Virus record (IMG/VR): IMGVR_UViG_3300021962_000657 | Coordinates: 1 to 23,746 of that record | DNA: 23,746 nucleotides | DNA from: a virus | Reading direction: 5' to 3' (one strand) | Shown: positions 1 through 8,126 of the stretch, piece after piece | Position numbering within the stretch: the stretch's first letter is position 1 | Layout of the letters: each line of letters begins with the position of its first letter | Translations under genes and position numbers: made by a program | The notes under the pieces: generated by a model | The model's database searches: none | Told to the model about the DNA's origin: nothing | Seen by the model: the letters and a program-made list of their open reading frames with translations, nothing else

Positions 1-2415
1 TATCGATTTGTATTCGATATTGAGACCACAGGTCTTGATCCTGAAACTTGTAATATCATCTTGATTGGAGTTAAGGACAACCGTGGTCTAAATGAAACCA
101 TTCCCGCGTTTGGTGAAGATGGTGAGAAAAAATGTATTGAAAGATTTTTTAAACACATTAAAGATTTAAAACCTACAATTGTTGCTGGTTATAACTCAGC
201 TTTCTTTGACTGGCCGTTTATATTAAAACGAGCTCAAATACTTGGTGTTGATGTGAATGGTTTAACACAAATCTTCACTAAAACAGGTATGAAGGAAAAG
301 GAAGGGATGTTAAAACTTGCTAACGAAATTGAACCATATACACAACACGTTATATGGGGATTCAACATCATCGATATTGCCCATTCAGTAAGACGTGCTC
401 AGGCAATCAACTCTGAAATTAAAAGTTGGGGTTTGAAATATATCACAACATACTTGGAAAAAGAAAAACCTAATCGTGTGTACGTTGATGGTGGGAAGAT
501 TTCCAAAATATATCTTGATAACGAAAGTTATTACGTTAACCCAAAGACGGGTGGTTACAAACAAATAGGTGAACCTGGTACCGAAGGATTAATGGAAAAG
601 TATCCAGGTAAATTTGAAATATGGCCAGGTAGAAAAATTGTAGAACAATATCTTGACGATGACTTGTATGAGACAATGGTCGTAGATGATTCATTCTCTC
701 AATCAACATTCTTACTTTCTAAATTAGTACCTACAACGTATGAAAGAATTGCCACAATGGGTACCGCAACATTATGGAAGATTATCATGTTAGCATGGTC
801 ATATGAAAACAATTTGGCGATACCGGCAAAAGACGAGAAACGTGCTATCACGGGAGGTTTATCTCGTTTATTAAATGTAGGTTTCTCAAAAAATATTGTT
901 AAGTTTGACTACTCGTCACTTTATCCATCAATACAACTTGTGTATGATGTGTTCCCTGAATGTGACGTTATGGGTGTACAAAAATCGATGTTAAAATATT
1001 TCCGTAACATTCGTATCAAATACAAACACCTTGCTGGTGAGTTGAAAGATAAGGACCCTGTTATGGCTGAAATGTATGACCGTAAACAATTACCAATTAA
1101 GATTTTCATCAACGCATACTTCGGTTCGTTATCGGCACCTCAAGTATTTCCATGGGGTGATATGAATATGGGTGAAACGATTACGTGTGTTGGTCGTCAG
1201 TGTCTACGTATGATGATTATGTTCTTCCAAAAGAAAGGTTATAAACCTCTCGTAATGGATACGGATGGCGTTAACTTTGAAACACCTGAAAACATAAACG
1301 ACACGGTATACATCGGTAAAGGTCTAAATGAATTAGTTGTTGAGGGTAAAGAGTATCGCGGTATTGAAGCGGATACTGCCGAGTTCAACGATATATTCAT
1401 GAGAAATGAAATGGGATTAGATATTGACTACGTAGCACCTGCTTGTATTAATGTTTCTCGTAAGAACTACATCATTAAAATGATGAAGAAAGGTAAAGAG
1501 AAAATTAAATTAACGGGTAACACAATTAAATCAAAAAAATTACAAACATATATTGTTGAGTTTTTAGATGCCGGTTTAAAACATTTATTAAATGGTGATG
1601 GTTTATCATTTGTTGAATTGTATTATGATTACGTTGAGAAGATATACAATAAAGAAATACCTTTATCGAAAATCGCTAACAAAGCTCGTGTTAAACAATC
1701 AGTAGAGGACTATAAAAAGTACATTAAAAAGACAACGAAAGCTGGTTCATTAATGTCTCGACAAGCACATATGGAACTTGTAATTCAAAATGATTATCCT
1801 GCCGGTTTAGGTGATACAATTTATTACGTTAATAATGGGATTAAAAAATCTGATGGTGATGTTCAGAAAATAACAAAACCGACAAAAAAGGCGCAAGAGG
1901 AGTTTTTGGCTAAACATGGTATACAGATGCCATCTGAATATTTGAAAATCAATTGTTACATGATTGATGAAAAAGAGATTACAAACAATCCTGACTTAAA
2001 AGGTGATTATAATGTTGCTCGTTATCTAACTAACTTTAACAAGAGATTGGAACCGTTACTTTGTGTGTTTAAAACTGATATTCGAGATGATATTTTGATT
2101 GAGGACCCTAAGGACAGACAATTCTTCACTAAACTTCAGTGTGATTTAATTAATGGTTTTCCATTAAAAGAAGATGGTCAAGATAAGTTTGATGAGGTTA
2201 TGACATTATCAGATAGTGAGGTGATTTTTTGGAACCGTATTGGTAGAGATCCATTCTTCATGTATGTTGAAGATAGTTTGGAATTGGCAGACCAATATTG
2301 GGTTGAACACAATAGAAAGGTTGTGGCACTTCAGGAGGCTAGTACTAAATCAAATGAAGAAGAAATTATAGAAACTAATGGTAACGATTTCGCATTACAC
2401 GCAGTAGAATCTTAA
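1..2415 (+). CDS. 43: DNA polymerase, family B (T4 gp43-like), 5'-truncated
   Basis: Replicative DNA polymerase with 3'-5' proofreading. The frame is open from the first base, so the gene begins outside the window; 804 residues are visible. The first residues hold Exo I (FDIETTG, Asp at 16-18, Glu at 22-24), so if T4-like (gp43 is 898 aa) about 100 N-terminal residues are missing. Exo II is YNSAFFD (Asp at 208-210). The Exo III candidate around 667-690 is less certain. Polymerase motif A is DYSSLYPS (907-930), motif B is KIFINAYFG (1099-1125), motif C is DTDG (1258-1269). A GGL loop precedes motif A (near 853), and SRKNY followed by LTGNTIKSKK resembles the thumb DNA-binding motifs. Two residues differ from the T4/RB69 pattern: NSLYG becomes NAYFG and DTDS becomes DTDG. 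Arginine is mostly CGN here, unlike the tail genes. It converges on the next gene with overlapping stops. Confidence 0.95.
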   Translation, partial: YRFVFDIETTGLDPETCNIILIGVKDNRGLNETIPAFGEDGEKKCIERFFKHIKDLKPTIVAGYNSAFFDWPFILKRAQILGVDVNGLTQIFTKTGMKEKEGMLKLANEIEPYTQHVIWGFNIIDIAHSVRRAQAINSEIKSWGLKYITTYLEKEKPNRVYVDGGKISKIYLDNESYYVNPKTGGYKQIGEPGTEGLMEKYPGKFEIWPGRKIVEQYLDDDLYETMVVDDSFSQSTFLLSKLVPTTYERIATMGTATLWKIIMLAWSYENNLAIPAKDEKRAITGGLSRLLNVGFSKNIVKFDYSSLYPSIQLVYDVFPECDVMGVQKSMLKYFRNIRIKYKHLAGELKDKDPVMAEMYDRKQLPIKIFINAYFGSLSAPQVFPWGDMNMGETITCVGRQCLRMMIMFFQKKGYKPLVMDTDGVNFETPENINDTVYIGKGLNELVVEGKEYRGIEADTAEFNDIFMRNEMGLDIDYVAPACINVSRKNYIIKMMKKGKEKIKLTGNTIKSKKLQTYIVEFLDAGLKHLLNGDGLSFVELYYDYVEKIYNKEIPLSKIANKARVKQSVEDYKKYIKKTTKAGSLMSRQAHMELVIQNDYPAGLGDTIYYVNNGIKKSDGDVQKITKPTKKAQEEFLAKHGIQMPSEYLKINCYMIDEKEITNNPDLKGDYNVARYLTNFNKRLEPLLCVFKTDIRDDILIEDPKDRQFFTKLQCDLINGFPLKEDGQDKFDEVMTLSDSEVIFWNRIGRDPFFMYVEDSLELADQYWVEHNRKVVALQEASTKSNEEEIIETNGNDFALHAVES

Positions 2416-3530
2416 ATTACATTATAAGGGGATTGGAATGGTCTATATTTTAACGACTTGTTAAGATTTTCCGCTTCATTCCCCTTTCTTTCAAGAATCT
2501 TTTCAGGACGAAGTCTTTCAAGACGTTGCATCAATTCCTCAACTAATTTCATTTTCTCATCTTTAGCTTCAGTAAGTAAAGATGTGTAATCTAATTTTAC
2601 TTGACTATCGGGTACTTGTAAATCACCCGAAAACTTACCCCAAATCCTTGCTAAACCTTCTTTTGCAAAGGCTATCAAATATTTTCTAACCCAATTTTGT
2701 GCCGGTTTATTTAATGAATCCCATGTAAGTTGTTCTGTCTCAACGTCAGATGGTAATTTAATTACATCTTTATTTTGATCTAAACAAGTATCTCTATCCA
2801 TAGTTTCATAATACCAATACCAAACCTTAAAACTGTGTCGTGTTATTGAACCAAAATCAAATCTACCACCCGGTGTATTATGTAAATGAACAAGTTTTGT
2901 ACCATTAGGTCCCGCGGTGATTCTATATGTTAATTCACCACCAATCAAACGGTTCTTAAGGTTTCTATCTTGCATTCTCATTAACAAATCGAAAGCGGGT
3001 AACATAAAGTATGAACCCGACGCACCAACCTGAGCAAATCCACCCACACCACCAAACGCAACACCACCAAGACCACCGAAACCACCTAAAAATGGGTCAA
3101 CGATAGAATCAGTCAATTCTGCTCTTGTGAACCAAAGTAACTCATTTATCTCTCTTCCTGCGGGGATTTGGTACGTTTGAACGTTAGTTTCTAATTCAAT
3201 AAAATCCTTCTTTAACTCCCATGGTCCACCAGCTTGTAAACCCACAATCTTAGAATAAGAGTAGGTATATTGTGTTTCGTAGTCCAAACTTCTCGTTGTG
3301 AAGGCACGGGTCAAAGACTGAGTATCAACATCTAATCCCGCCAAACCTGACCATTGAGATTCAATTAACCAATCAGAAACGTATTGTTCATATTCCGATA
3401 AGGATAGTTCCATAAAGGTGTCCATTTGTTCCTCTGTTAGTTCAATTCCACGAACTGGCATACCTAACAAGTGAAAAACCTGTGTGTATAACTTCTCTTT
3501 TTCGGGTTGTGATATTATTGTTGCACTCAT
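2412..3530 (-). CDS. Putative virion structural protein, neck/adaptor type
   Basis: 372 aa, ATG at 3530. The N-terminal part (residues 10-60, helical, with LGMPV and an ELSLSEYEQY segment ending in WLIESQW) followed by GPWELKKDFIELETNVQTY and IPAGREIN resembles structural/neck proteins of T4-like phages of aquatic bacteria. I recognise this as a pattern only and could not align it. Residues 149-172 are a glycine-rich loop with three GG pairs in close succession, likely a flexible surface segment. A WYWYYET segment lies near residue 240 and the C-terminus is charged and helical. Its TAA stop shares the palindrome TTAA with the polymerase stop. There is no Shine-Dalgarno; the leader is AT-rich with TATTTATT about 20 nt upstream. 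It could also be a portal-proximal or head-completion protein. Confidence 0.5.
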   Translation of the reverse strand: MSATIISQPEKEKLYTQVFHLLGMPVRGIELTEEQMDTFMELSLSEYEQYVSDWLIESQWSGLAGLDVDTQSLTRAFTTRSLDYETQYTYSYSKIVGLQAGGPWELKKDFIELETNVQTYQIPAGREINELLWFTRAELTDSIVDPFLGGFGGLGGVAFGGVGGFAQVGASGSYFMLPAFDLLMRMQDRNLKNRLIGGELTYRITAGPNGTKLVHLHNTPGGRFDFGSITRHSFKVWYWYYETMDRDTCLDQNKDVIKLPSDVETEQLTWDSLNKPAQNWVRKYLIAFAKEGLARIWGKFSGDLQVPDSQVKLDYTSLLTEAKDEKMKLVEELMQRLERLRPEKILERKGNEAENLNKSLKYRPFQSPYNVI

Positions 3531-3548
3531 ATTATTTGGTATATTACA

Positions 3549-3556
3549 ATAAATAT
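3549..3556 (-). promoter_or_regulatory. TATTTATT late-promoter-like motif
   Basis: On the minus strand the sequence reads GATATTTATTG, 18 nt before the ATG at 3530. It is one of a family of TATTTAT(A/T) motifs found upstream of gene starts across the window. Its promoter role is inferred from recurrence and position. Confidence 0.4.
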
Positions 3557-3558
3557 CT

Positions 3559-3568
3559 TATATTTGTA
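3559..3568 (+). promoter_or_regulatory. TATATTTG box / TATTTGTA variant before 3571 gene
   Basis: Bases 3559-3566 read TATATTTG and match TAnnTTTG, the -7 box of Bacteroidota primary sigma promoters. Bases 3561-3568 (TATTTGTA) also differ by one base from the recurring TATTTATA motif. The ATG follows at 3571, so a transcript from either would be leaderless or nearly so. No clear -33 element was seen. Confidence 0.35.
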
Positions 3569-3570
3569 TT

Positions 3571-4569
3571 ATGTTTGATAAAGAAAGATTTACCAAGTTT
3601 CACCAAAGTCACAAGAAATCATTTAGAGAGATGATAGATAATGCATTATTATCATCGACTTTCAATGAAATTTATTATAGAAAAAGAATTGATGGTAAAA
3701 AAAAGTGGATTGAAGATAAACTTTTTGGTGATATTATAGGTTGGATTTGGTCTTGGATGAACTCAATTAACACAAATTACACTTGTATATATTTTATTAT
3801 CGATTATTTGAATACTATCATTGTTGAAAAAATCACAATGGATGATTTATTAGACAAGGGGAAAAAAGAAAGTACACTAAAAAGAATAGAAAATTTAATT
3901 TATGAACATAGAGAAACTATTTTTAAACCCGGCAGTGAGGTTTTTAAAAAAATGTTTTTTGTTACTCAACGAACATGGAATAGGGGGAACATATCTGTTA
4001 TATCTACCATTTTAACATTAGGTGAAAAATTTGAACTTTTAGATGTTGATTTAAATTTCGAAAGAGGTAACGAAGATGACATGAGTAAAGGTACTGATAT
4101 GTTTTTGGTAATATCGGGTATTAGAAAAAGAAATCAACATAAATCGTGTTACTTAAAAAAAGTTGGAAGCAAATATATTTCAGATAAATTTTATTGGGAC
4201 GAAAAAATTTATAGAAATAATTTAGACACAATTACAATTGAATATAAAGAAAAAATATATTTTGTTTCGATTTCACAAGATTCGACTTTAATTGGGTTAG
4301 ACCAAAATAATGAATTTTTTTTCCATGAATCATTGTTAATTGGTGAACCGATAGATGTTGTTCAATGTGAATTTACAAATTCATTAACATTATTACTTGG
4401 ACAATGTATATCAAAAAATATTATATTTAAATTTCATAAGGATGACTCAGGGATTAACCATATTTTTCATGAAAATGGTAGGTTAATAGTTTATTTAAAT
4501 AACTTAGAGAGAAGTGAATTAGATAAAACAAAAATATTAATTACAAATAAAATTAAAGAACTACAATAA
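3571..4569 (+). CDS. Hypothetical protein, possible PD-(D/E)XK-like nuclease
   Basis: 332 aa; I do not recognise the family. It lies alone on the plus strand between two minus-strand genes and looks even more AT-rich than its neighbours, with Lys/Asn/Ile-rich composition and almost only AGA/AGG arginine codons. The N-terminal half is helical and aromatic-rich (WIWSWMNS near residue 58). Residues 158-195 hold DVDLNF, then GTDMFLV (Asp176), then RNQHKS (Gln189, Lys191). The spacing D-x12-Q-x-K fits the catalytic core of some PD-(D/E)XK nucleases of the QxK type, but this is pattern matching only. The C-terminal half looks beta-rich. Its TAA (4567-4569) overlaps the end of the convergent helicase gene by 9 bp. 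Isolation, composition and possible nuclease core would suit an accessory or homing-type insertion. Confidence 0.6.
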   Translation: MFDKERFTKFHQSHKKSFREMIDNALLSSTFNEIYYRKRIDGKKKWIEDKLFGDIIGWIWSWMNSINTNYTCIYFIIDYLNTIIVEKITMDDLLDKGKKESTLKRIENLIYEHRETIFKPGSEVFKKMFFVTQRTWNRGNISVISTILTLGEKFELLDVDLNFERGNEDDMSKGTDMFLVISGIRKRNQHKSCYLKKVGSKYISDKFYWDEKIYRNNLDTITIEYKEKIYFVSISQDSTLIGLDQNNEFFFHESLLIGEPIDVVQCEFTNSLTLLLGQCISKNIIFKFHKDDSGINHIFHENGRLIVYLNNLERSELDKTKILITNKIKELQ

Positions 4570-6303
4570 TGCTTTAAGTAAATCTTTACTGAATGATTCT
4601 GAATACTCCCCGTCACCCATTACTTGGTCGATAACGTTCTTTTTCTTTTGTAAAATATTATAGATAACTTTTTCAACGGTGTTCTCAAATACAGGATAGT
4701 AAACGAGGACACTATTTTTTTGTCCATATCTATACGCTCTGTCCTCACCTTGTGAGTGGTCAGCAGGAACAAATGATAAGTCATTCATAATAACAACTTC
4801 TGCGGCAGTCAAAGTAATACCAACACCGGCAGCTTTAATGTTACCGATGAATACTTTTATCTTGTCGTCATTTTGAAATCTATCAACAGAGTCTTGTCTC
4901 TTATCTTTAGACATACGACCATCAAGTGTTACCGAGTTCTTTTTATACTTCTCATGTAACATATCTAATGTCATAGTAAAATTAGTTAATATGATTACCT
5001 TCTTACCTTGTTCTAAACATTTATCAATCAATTCACATGTGTAGGGAATTTTTTCATAAGAAATTAATTGACGAATCTTCATTAATCGATTTAATGTAAC
5101 ACTAATGGTTTCGTCGTCTTTCTTATCATTACTAATACGTGTAAATTCTTCTAATTCCTCATCATACATTTTACTTGTTAATTCAACAAACACTGGAGTA
5201 ACAATTTTTTCGGGTAAATCAAGAATGTCGGTTTTCATTCTACGTAAAACAACGTTCTTAGTACGTTCTCTCAATTCATCTAAATTACTAGCACCACTCG
5301 TATTCCAAACTCTACGATTACCGACACTAAATTGAAAACCTTTACAATATCTTCTAACATAAGTTTGCCAATTTAAAGTTAATGGAGACTCAACAATTTT
5401 TAATAGATTAAAATAATTGATTGGTCTTGAAGTCATAGGTGTTCCTGTCAATAACCAAACTTTTGGGATTGTTTCTAAAACATCATTTAATAAACGGGTT
5501 CTGTTTGCGGTTGAATTTGAAATGTAGTGTGCTTCATCTACGATTGCCAAGTCAAAATTGGCATTAACCAATAATTTATAATCGTCGCTATCTTCACTCT
5601 TGTCTGTAGTGTGGTAGTTCTTAATAATATCATAATTAATAATGTAGTAGTCAAATGTTGAACCCCATTTACGTCCTTCGACAATTAAAACTTTTCTATC
5701 TGAATAGTTTTTTATTTCCCTCTCCCAATTTATTTTTAAAGATGCGGGACATACTATAAGTATCTTTCTTGCTTTACTTTCTAACGATGCGATTACTGCT
5801 GATGTAGTTTTACCTAATCCCATGTCATCCGCTAAAATGAATTTATCATTAGCCAATAACTTCTCAATTGCTATCTTTTGATGATCCATAGGAGGTCGAC
5901 TACTATACGGAGAGTAATCAATAATTCTATTTAATTTTTTTTCAGGTTGAACAATTGCGGCTTTAGGTAACCAAAACGCGGTATTTTGTTCACTATCTAA
6001 AATCTTACCCCAAATATGAAACGCCTTCTCGGAATCACATAATAATTTTTCACACCAAATTTGTTCAACAGGTTTTGTTAGAAGTTTTTCTTCCATAATC
6101 TTCTCACCAAAAGTATTAACAATTTTAATGTATTTGCGTGCTACCTTTGGAGTCACGTCTTTATATTTCATAACGTACTCCGCTTGAGGTCTGGTCAATT
6201 TAAAGTTTTTTACATCAGTAAATTTTCTCTTCCATTCCAACAATTGATTATTGGAACCCTCATATGTTGATAATATTTCCCTAGCTTCTATTTCAGGTAT
6301 CAT
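4561..6303 (-). CDS. SNF2-family DEAH helicase/ATPase (SMARCAL1-like core)
   Basis: 580 aa superfamily 2 ATPase, probably a DNA translocase acting in replication, fork remodelling or recombination. Motif I is DDMGLGKT (residues 159-166), motif Ia is ILIVCPASL, motif II is DEAH (256-259), motif III is LLTGTPM (284-290), motif V is GVGITLT (493-499) and motif VI is QGEDRAYRYGQ (518-528). The RYGQ form of motif VI and the LRR-K-D-LP segment near 353-364 are typical of Snf2/SMARCAL1-type enzymes rather than T4 UvsW or Dda. Residues 1-120 form a basic helical N-terminal region of unknown fold. Both RecA-like lobes are complete, so it should be active. ATG at 6303; the stop is TAG at 4563-4561, inside the end of the convergent gene. 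The leader carries TATTTATG about 20 nt before the ATG. Confidence 0.93.
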   Translation of the reverse strand: MIPEIEAREILSTYEGSNNQLLEWKRKFTDVKNFKLTRPQAEYVMKYKDVTPKVARKYIKIVNTFGEKIMEEKLLTKPVEQIWCEKLLCDSEKAFHIWGKILDSEQNTAFWLPKAAIVQPEKKLNRIIDYSPYSSRPPMDHQKIAIEKLLANDKFILADDMGLGKTTSAVIASLESKARKILIVCPASLKINWEREIKNYSDRKVLIVEGRKWGSTFDYYIINYDIIKNYHTTDKSEDSDDYKLLVNANFDLAIVDEAHYISNSTANRTRLLNDVLETIPKVWLLTGTPMTSRPINYFNLLKIVESPLTLNWQTYVRRYCKGFQFSVGNRRVWNTSGASNLDELRERTKNVVLRRMKTDILDLPEKIVTPVFVELTSKMYDEELEEFTRISNDKKDDETISVTLNRLMKIRQLISYEKIPYTCELIDKCLEQGKKVIILTNFTMTLDMLHEKYKKNSVTLDGRMSKDKRQDSVDRFQNDDKIKVFIGNIKAAGVGITLTAAEVVIMNDLSFVPADHSQGEDRAYRYGQKNSVLVYYPVFENTVEKVIYNILQKKKNVIDQVMGDGEYSESFSKDLLKALL

Positions 6304-6321
6304 AACTTCTTATAAAATATA

Positions 6322-6329
6322 CATAAATA
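6322..6329 (-). promoter_or_regulatory. TATTTATG late-promoter-like motif for helicase gene
   Basis: On the minus strand the sequence reads CTATTTATG, 18 nt before the helicase ATG. It stands head to head with the plus-strand copy at 6346-6353, so the 55-bp divergent gap holds one motif per direction. Function is inferred. Confidence 0.4.
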
Positions 6330-6345
6330 GAATGGAACATTAAAC

Positions 6346-6353
6346 TATTTATT
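6346..6353 (+). promoter_or_regulatory. TATTTATT late-promoter-like motif
   Basis: CTATTTATT lies 5 nt before the ATG at 6359. If it acts as a -10 element the transcript would start at or close to the start codon. Function is inferred from recurrence. Confidence 0.4.
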
Positions 6354-6358
6354 AAGAT

Positions 6359-6871
6359 ATGAACAATAAACTACCAATAACAAGATTAGGTAAATTCTTC
6401 TCAAAAGACGATTTTGATATTAATATTCAAATGGGTCAGGAATACCTACATGGAGATTTAAACATGAAATTGGTCCTTTATCGTGTAGATAGAGGTAAAA
6501 CTGAGACTGACGCGATTTATGCCGAAGTGGGTAAGGACGAGGTAAAATTCTTTCCTCCAATTGAGTTTAATGCTTTGGTTAAAATTGATGAACCTAAAAA
6601 TTCAACATATAAAAACGGTTTAATTCGTTATAATGAACCGGGTAATTTAACATTATCGGTATATATTAGACACTTAGAAGAATTAAAAATAGATATTAGA
6701 TATGGTGACTATATTGGTTACGCAGATTCAGAGGACAAGATAAGATATTATACTGTATCTAATGATGGAAAAGTTACATCGGATAATAAACATAAAATGT
6801 TTGGTTATAAACCTCATTACCGAACTATAACCTGTGTTCCAACACAGCAAGGTGAATTTAGAGGAGTTTAA
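6359..6871 (+). CDS. Putative virion structural protein, neck/head-tail connector type
   Basis: 170 aa. The segments GQEYLHGDLNMKLVLYRVDR (residues about 26-45), KFFPPIEF, EPGNLTLSVY, YGDYIGYAD and KPHYRTITCVP give an all-beta protein that resembles conserved small virion proteins next to tail-completion genes in T4-like phages of aquatic hosts. I cannot assign it to a specific T4 gene; a stopper or neck role (as for T4 gp13/gp14) is the likeliest reading from its position. It is translationally linked to the next gene: its last codons contain the Shine-Dalgarno (GAGGAG) of that gene, whose ATG lies 1 nt after this TAA. No Shine-Dalgarno precedes its own ATG. Confidence 0.6.
   Translation: MNNKLPITRLGKFFSKDDFDINIQMGQEYLHGDLNMKLVLYRVDRGKTETDAIYAEVGKDEVKFFPPIEFNALVKIDEPKNSTYKNGLIRYNEPGNLTLSVYIRHLEELKIDIRYGDYIGYADSEDKIRYYTVSNDGKVTSDNKHKMFGYKPHYRTITCVPTQQGEFRGV
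6861..6866 (+). promoter_or_regulatory. Shine-Dalgarno GAGGAG deciding the 6873 start
   Basis: GAGGAG lies 6 nt before the ATG at 6873, inside the last codons of the upstream gene. It is the only strong ribosome binding site noticed among the gene starts here. It favours 6873 over the in-frame ATG at 6834, which would overlap the upstream gene by 38 nt. Confidence 0.75.
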
Positions 6872-6872
6872 T

Positions 6873-8126
6873 ATGGGAATACCTAAAAGAAAAAACAATA
6901 TTGATGTTTACGGTGGTAAGGAATATTACGAAGGTAAACAAATTGTAGATAGAAGACAGGAACTATTAGATAGGATTACTAAATCTGATTCTTACTTACC
7001 CGATTCTATTTTACATGATGACTTAGACGGTGGTATGCTTAGTTTCGTAAAAGAAAACTTTGTAATCACAACTGACGGTAAAAAAATTCCTGTTATTCCA
7101 AAAATTTTAACAATCCAAAGATGGGGTGAATTCTCTAACAATTGGGAATTTTCGGATGATGATGGAAATGTTGAATTACCGTTTATTGCTGTTATAAGAA
7201 AACCCGATGTTCAACCCGGTACAAATCCTGTGGTTCAGAGAACAATACCAGATAGGAGAACGTTCTATTATGCGTCTGTCCCAACATGGAACGGTACACA
7301 AGCGGGTGCTGACATTTATAAAATGCCTCAACCTGTTGCGGTGGATATTACTTTTGACGTTACCATAATTTGTAATAAATTCAGAGATTTAAATAAGTTC
7401 AGTAAAATTGTCATGCAGAAATTCTCATCAAGACAATCTTACACAACAGTAAAAGGTCATTATATACCAATTGTATTAGATAGGGTTGAAGATAATACAC
7501 CAATGGAAACTGTGGATGGTCGTAGATTTTACATTCAAAATTATACATTTACAATGTTAGGATTCTTAATTGACAGTGAAGAGTTTGAAGTAAAACCCGC
7601 TGTCAGTAGAATGTTTTTATTGAATGAATTTATTCAGAGTAAAGGATTCCAAAAGAAATTTATCAATAAAACAATTGATATAACTGTCACAACTTTCCCT
7701 TCGGACGGTATGCAGACAACATATAGTGTTGGTGAAAGTATAGGATTTTTATTTAATGTATCGGTTAATGGATTGGTTCAAGAAAGAGATGTTGATTATT
7801 ATCATGTTTCAGGAACATCTAAAATAACTTTTACTGATGCCCCGTATGAAGGAAGTCAAGTTTCAATCTCATATTATAAAGGTAAAAATAACGTTTGGGT
7901 GGACAGCTATGGTAAAGCGGTTCAGATAACGAACGAATCATTTCAATATGATGGAACAAGTTTAACTTTTAGAGTGAATAATTCAATCGATAGTGTTGTT
8001 ATATTAGATATAAATGGTCTTGTTCAAGAGGAGGGTATTGGATTTGATGTTAGTGGTAGAGATACTGTAACATTGAATGGAGAACCTTTGGTTGGGGATA
8101 GGATTAACATTACCTACTTATACTAA
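6873..8126 (+). CDS. Putative tail-completion protein (gp15/gp3-like) with two C-terminal beta repeats
   Basis: 417 aa from ATG 6873, chosen because of the GAGGAG at 6861. Residues 150-250 (QPVAVDITFDVTIICNKF, then FSSRQSY, KGHYIPIVLDRVED, RRFYIQNYTFTMLGFLID and KPAVSR) resemble tail terminator / sheath-stabiliser proteins of T4-like phages; its place directly before the sheath gene agrees. Residues 275-336 and 357-417 are two copies of a beta module sharing NGLVQE, then (D/H)VSG, then a T-x-P-x-x-G turn and a final I-x-Y strand. Modules of this NGL-Q type are common in surface-exposed phage proteins. The assignment to gp15 or gp3 is tentative. The gene converges on the small minus-strand gene, sharing CTAA at the stops. 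Confidence 0.6.
   Translation: MGIPKRKNNIDVYGGKEYYEGKQIVDRRQELLDRITKSDSYLPDSILHDDLDGGMLSFVKENFVITTDGKKIPVIPKILTIQRWGEFSNNWEFSDDDGNVELPFIAVIRKPDVQPGTNPVVQRTIPDRRTFYYASVPTWNGTQAGADIYKMPQPVAVDITFDVTIICNKFRDLNKFSKIVMQKFSSRQSYTTVKGHYIPIVLDRVEDNTPMETVDGRRFYIQNYTFTMLGFLIDSEEFEVKPAVSRMFLLNEFIQSKGFQKKFINKTIDITVTTFPSDGMQTTYSVGESIGFLFNVSVNGLVQERDVDYYHVSGTSKITFTDAPYEGSQVSISYYKGKNNVWVDSYGKAVQITNESFQYDGTSLTFRVNNSIDSVVILDINGLVQEEGIGFDVSGRDTVTLNGEPLVGDRINITYLY
7695..8123 (+). repeat. Two tandem protein-level beta repeats
   Basis: Copy 1 is 7695-7880 and copy 2 is 7941-8123. Both start with F-x-x-DG, have V-x-(V/I)NGLVQE in the middle and end with an I-x-Y strand. The similarity is clear in protein but not in DNA, so the duplication is old. 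Confidence 0.7.

Noticed and set aside
61-2415. Polymerase start at the TTG at 61
   Set aside because: The frame is open from base 1 and the residues before 61 contain the Exo I motif FDIETTG, so the real start lies outside the window.
4561-6303. Helicase as T4 UvsW or Dda
   Set aside because: Motif VI (QGEDRAYRYGQ) and the DDMGLGKT form of motif I are Snf2-type; UvsW- and Dda-type motifs differ.
6834-6872. Earlier in-frame ATG at 6834 for the tail-completion-type gene
   Set aside because: It would overlap the upstream gene by 38 nt and has no ribosome binding site, whereas ATG 6873 has GAGGAG at a 6-nt spacing.
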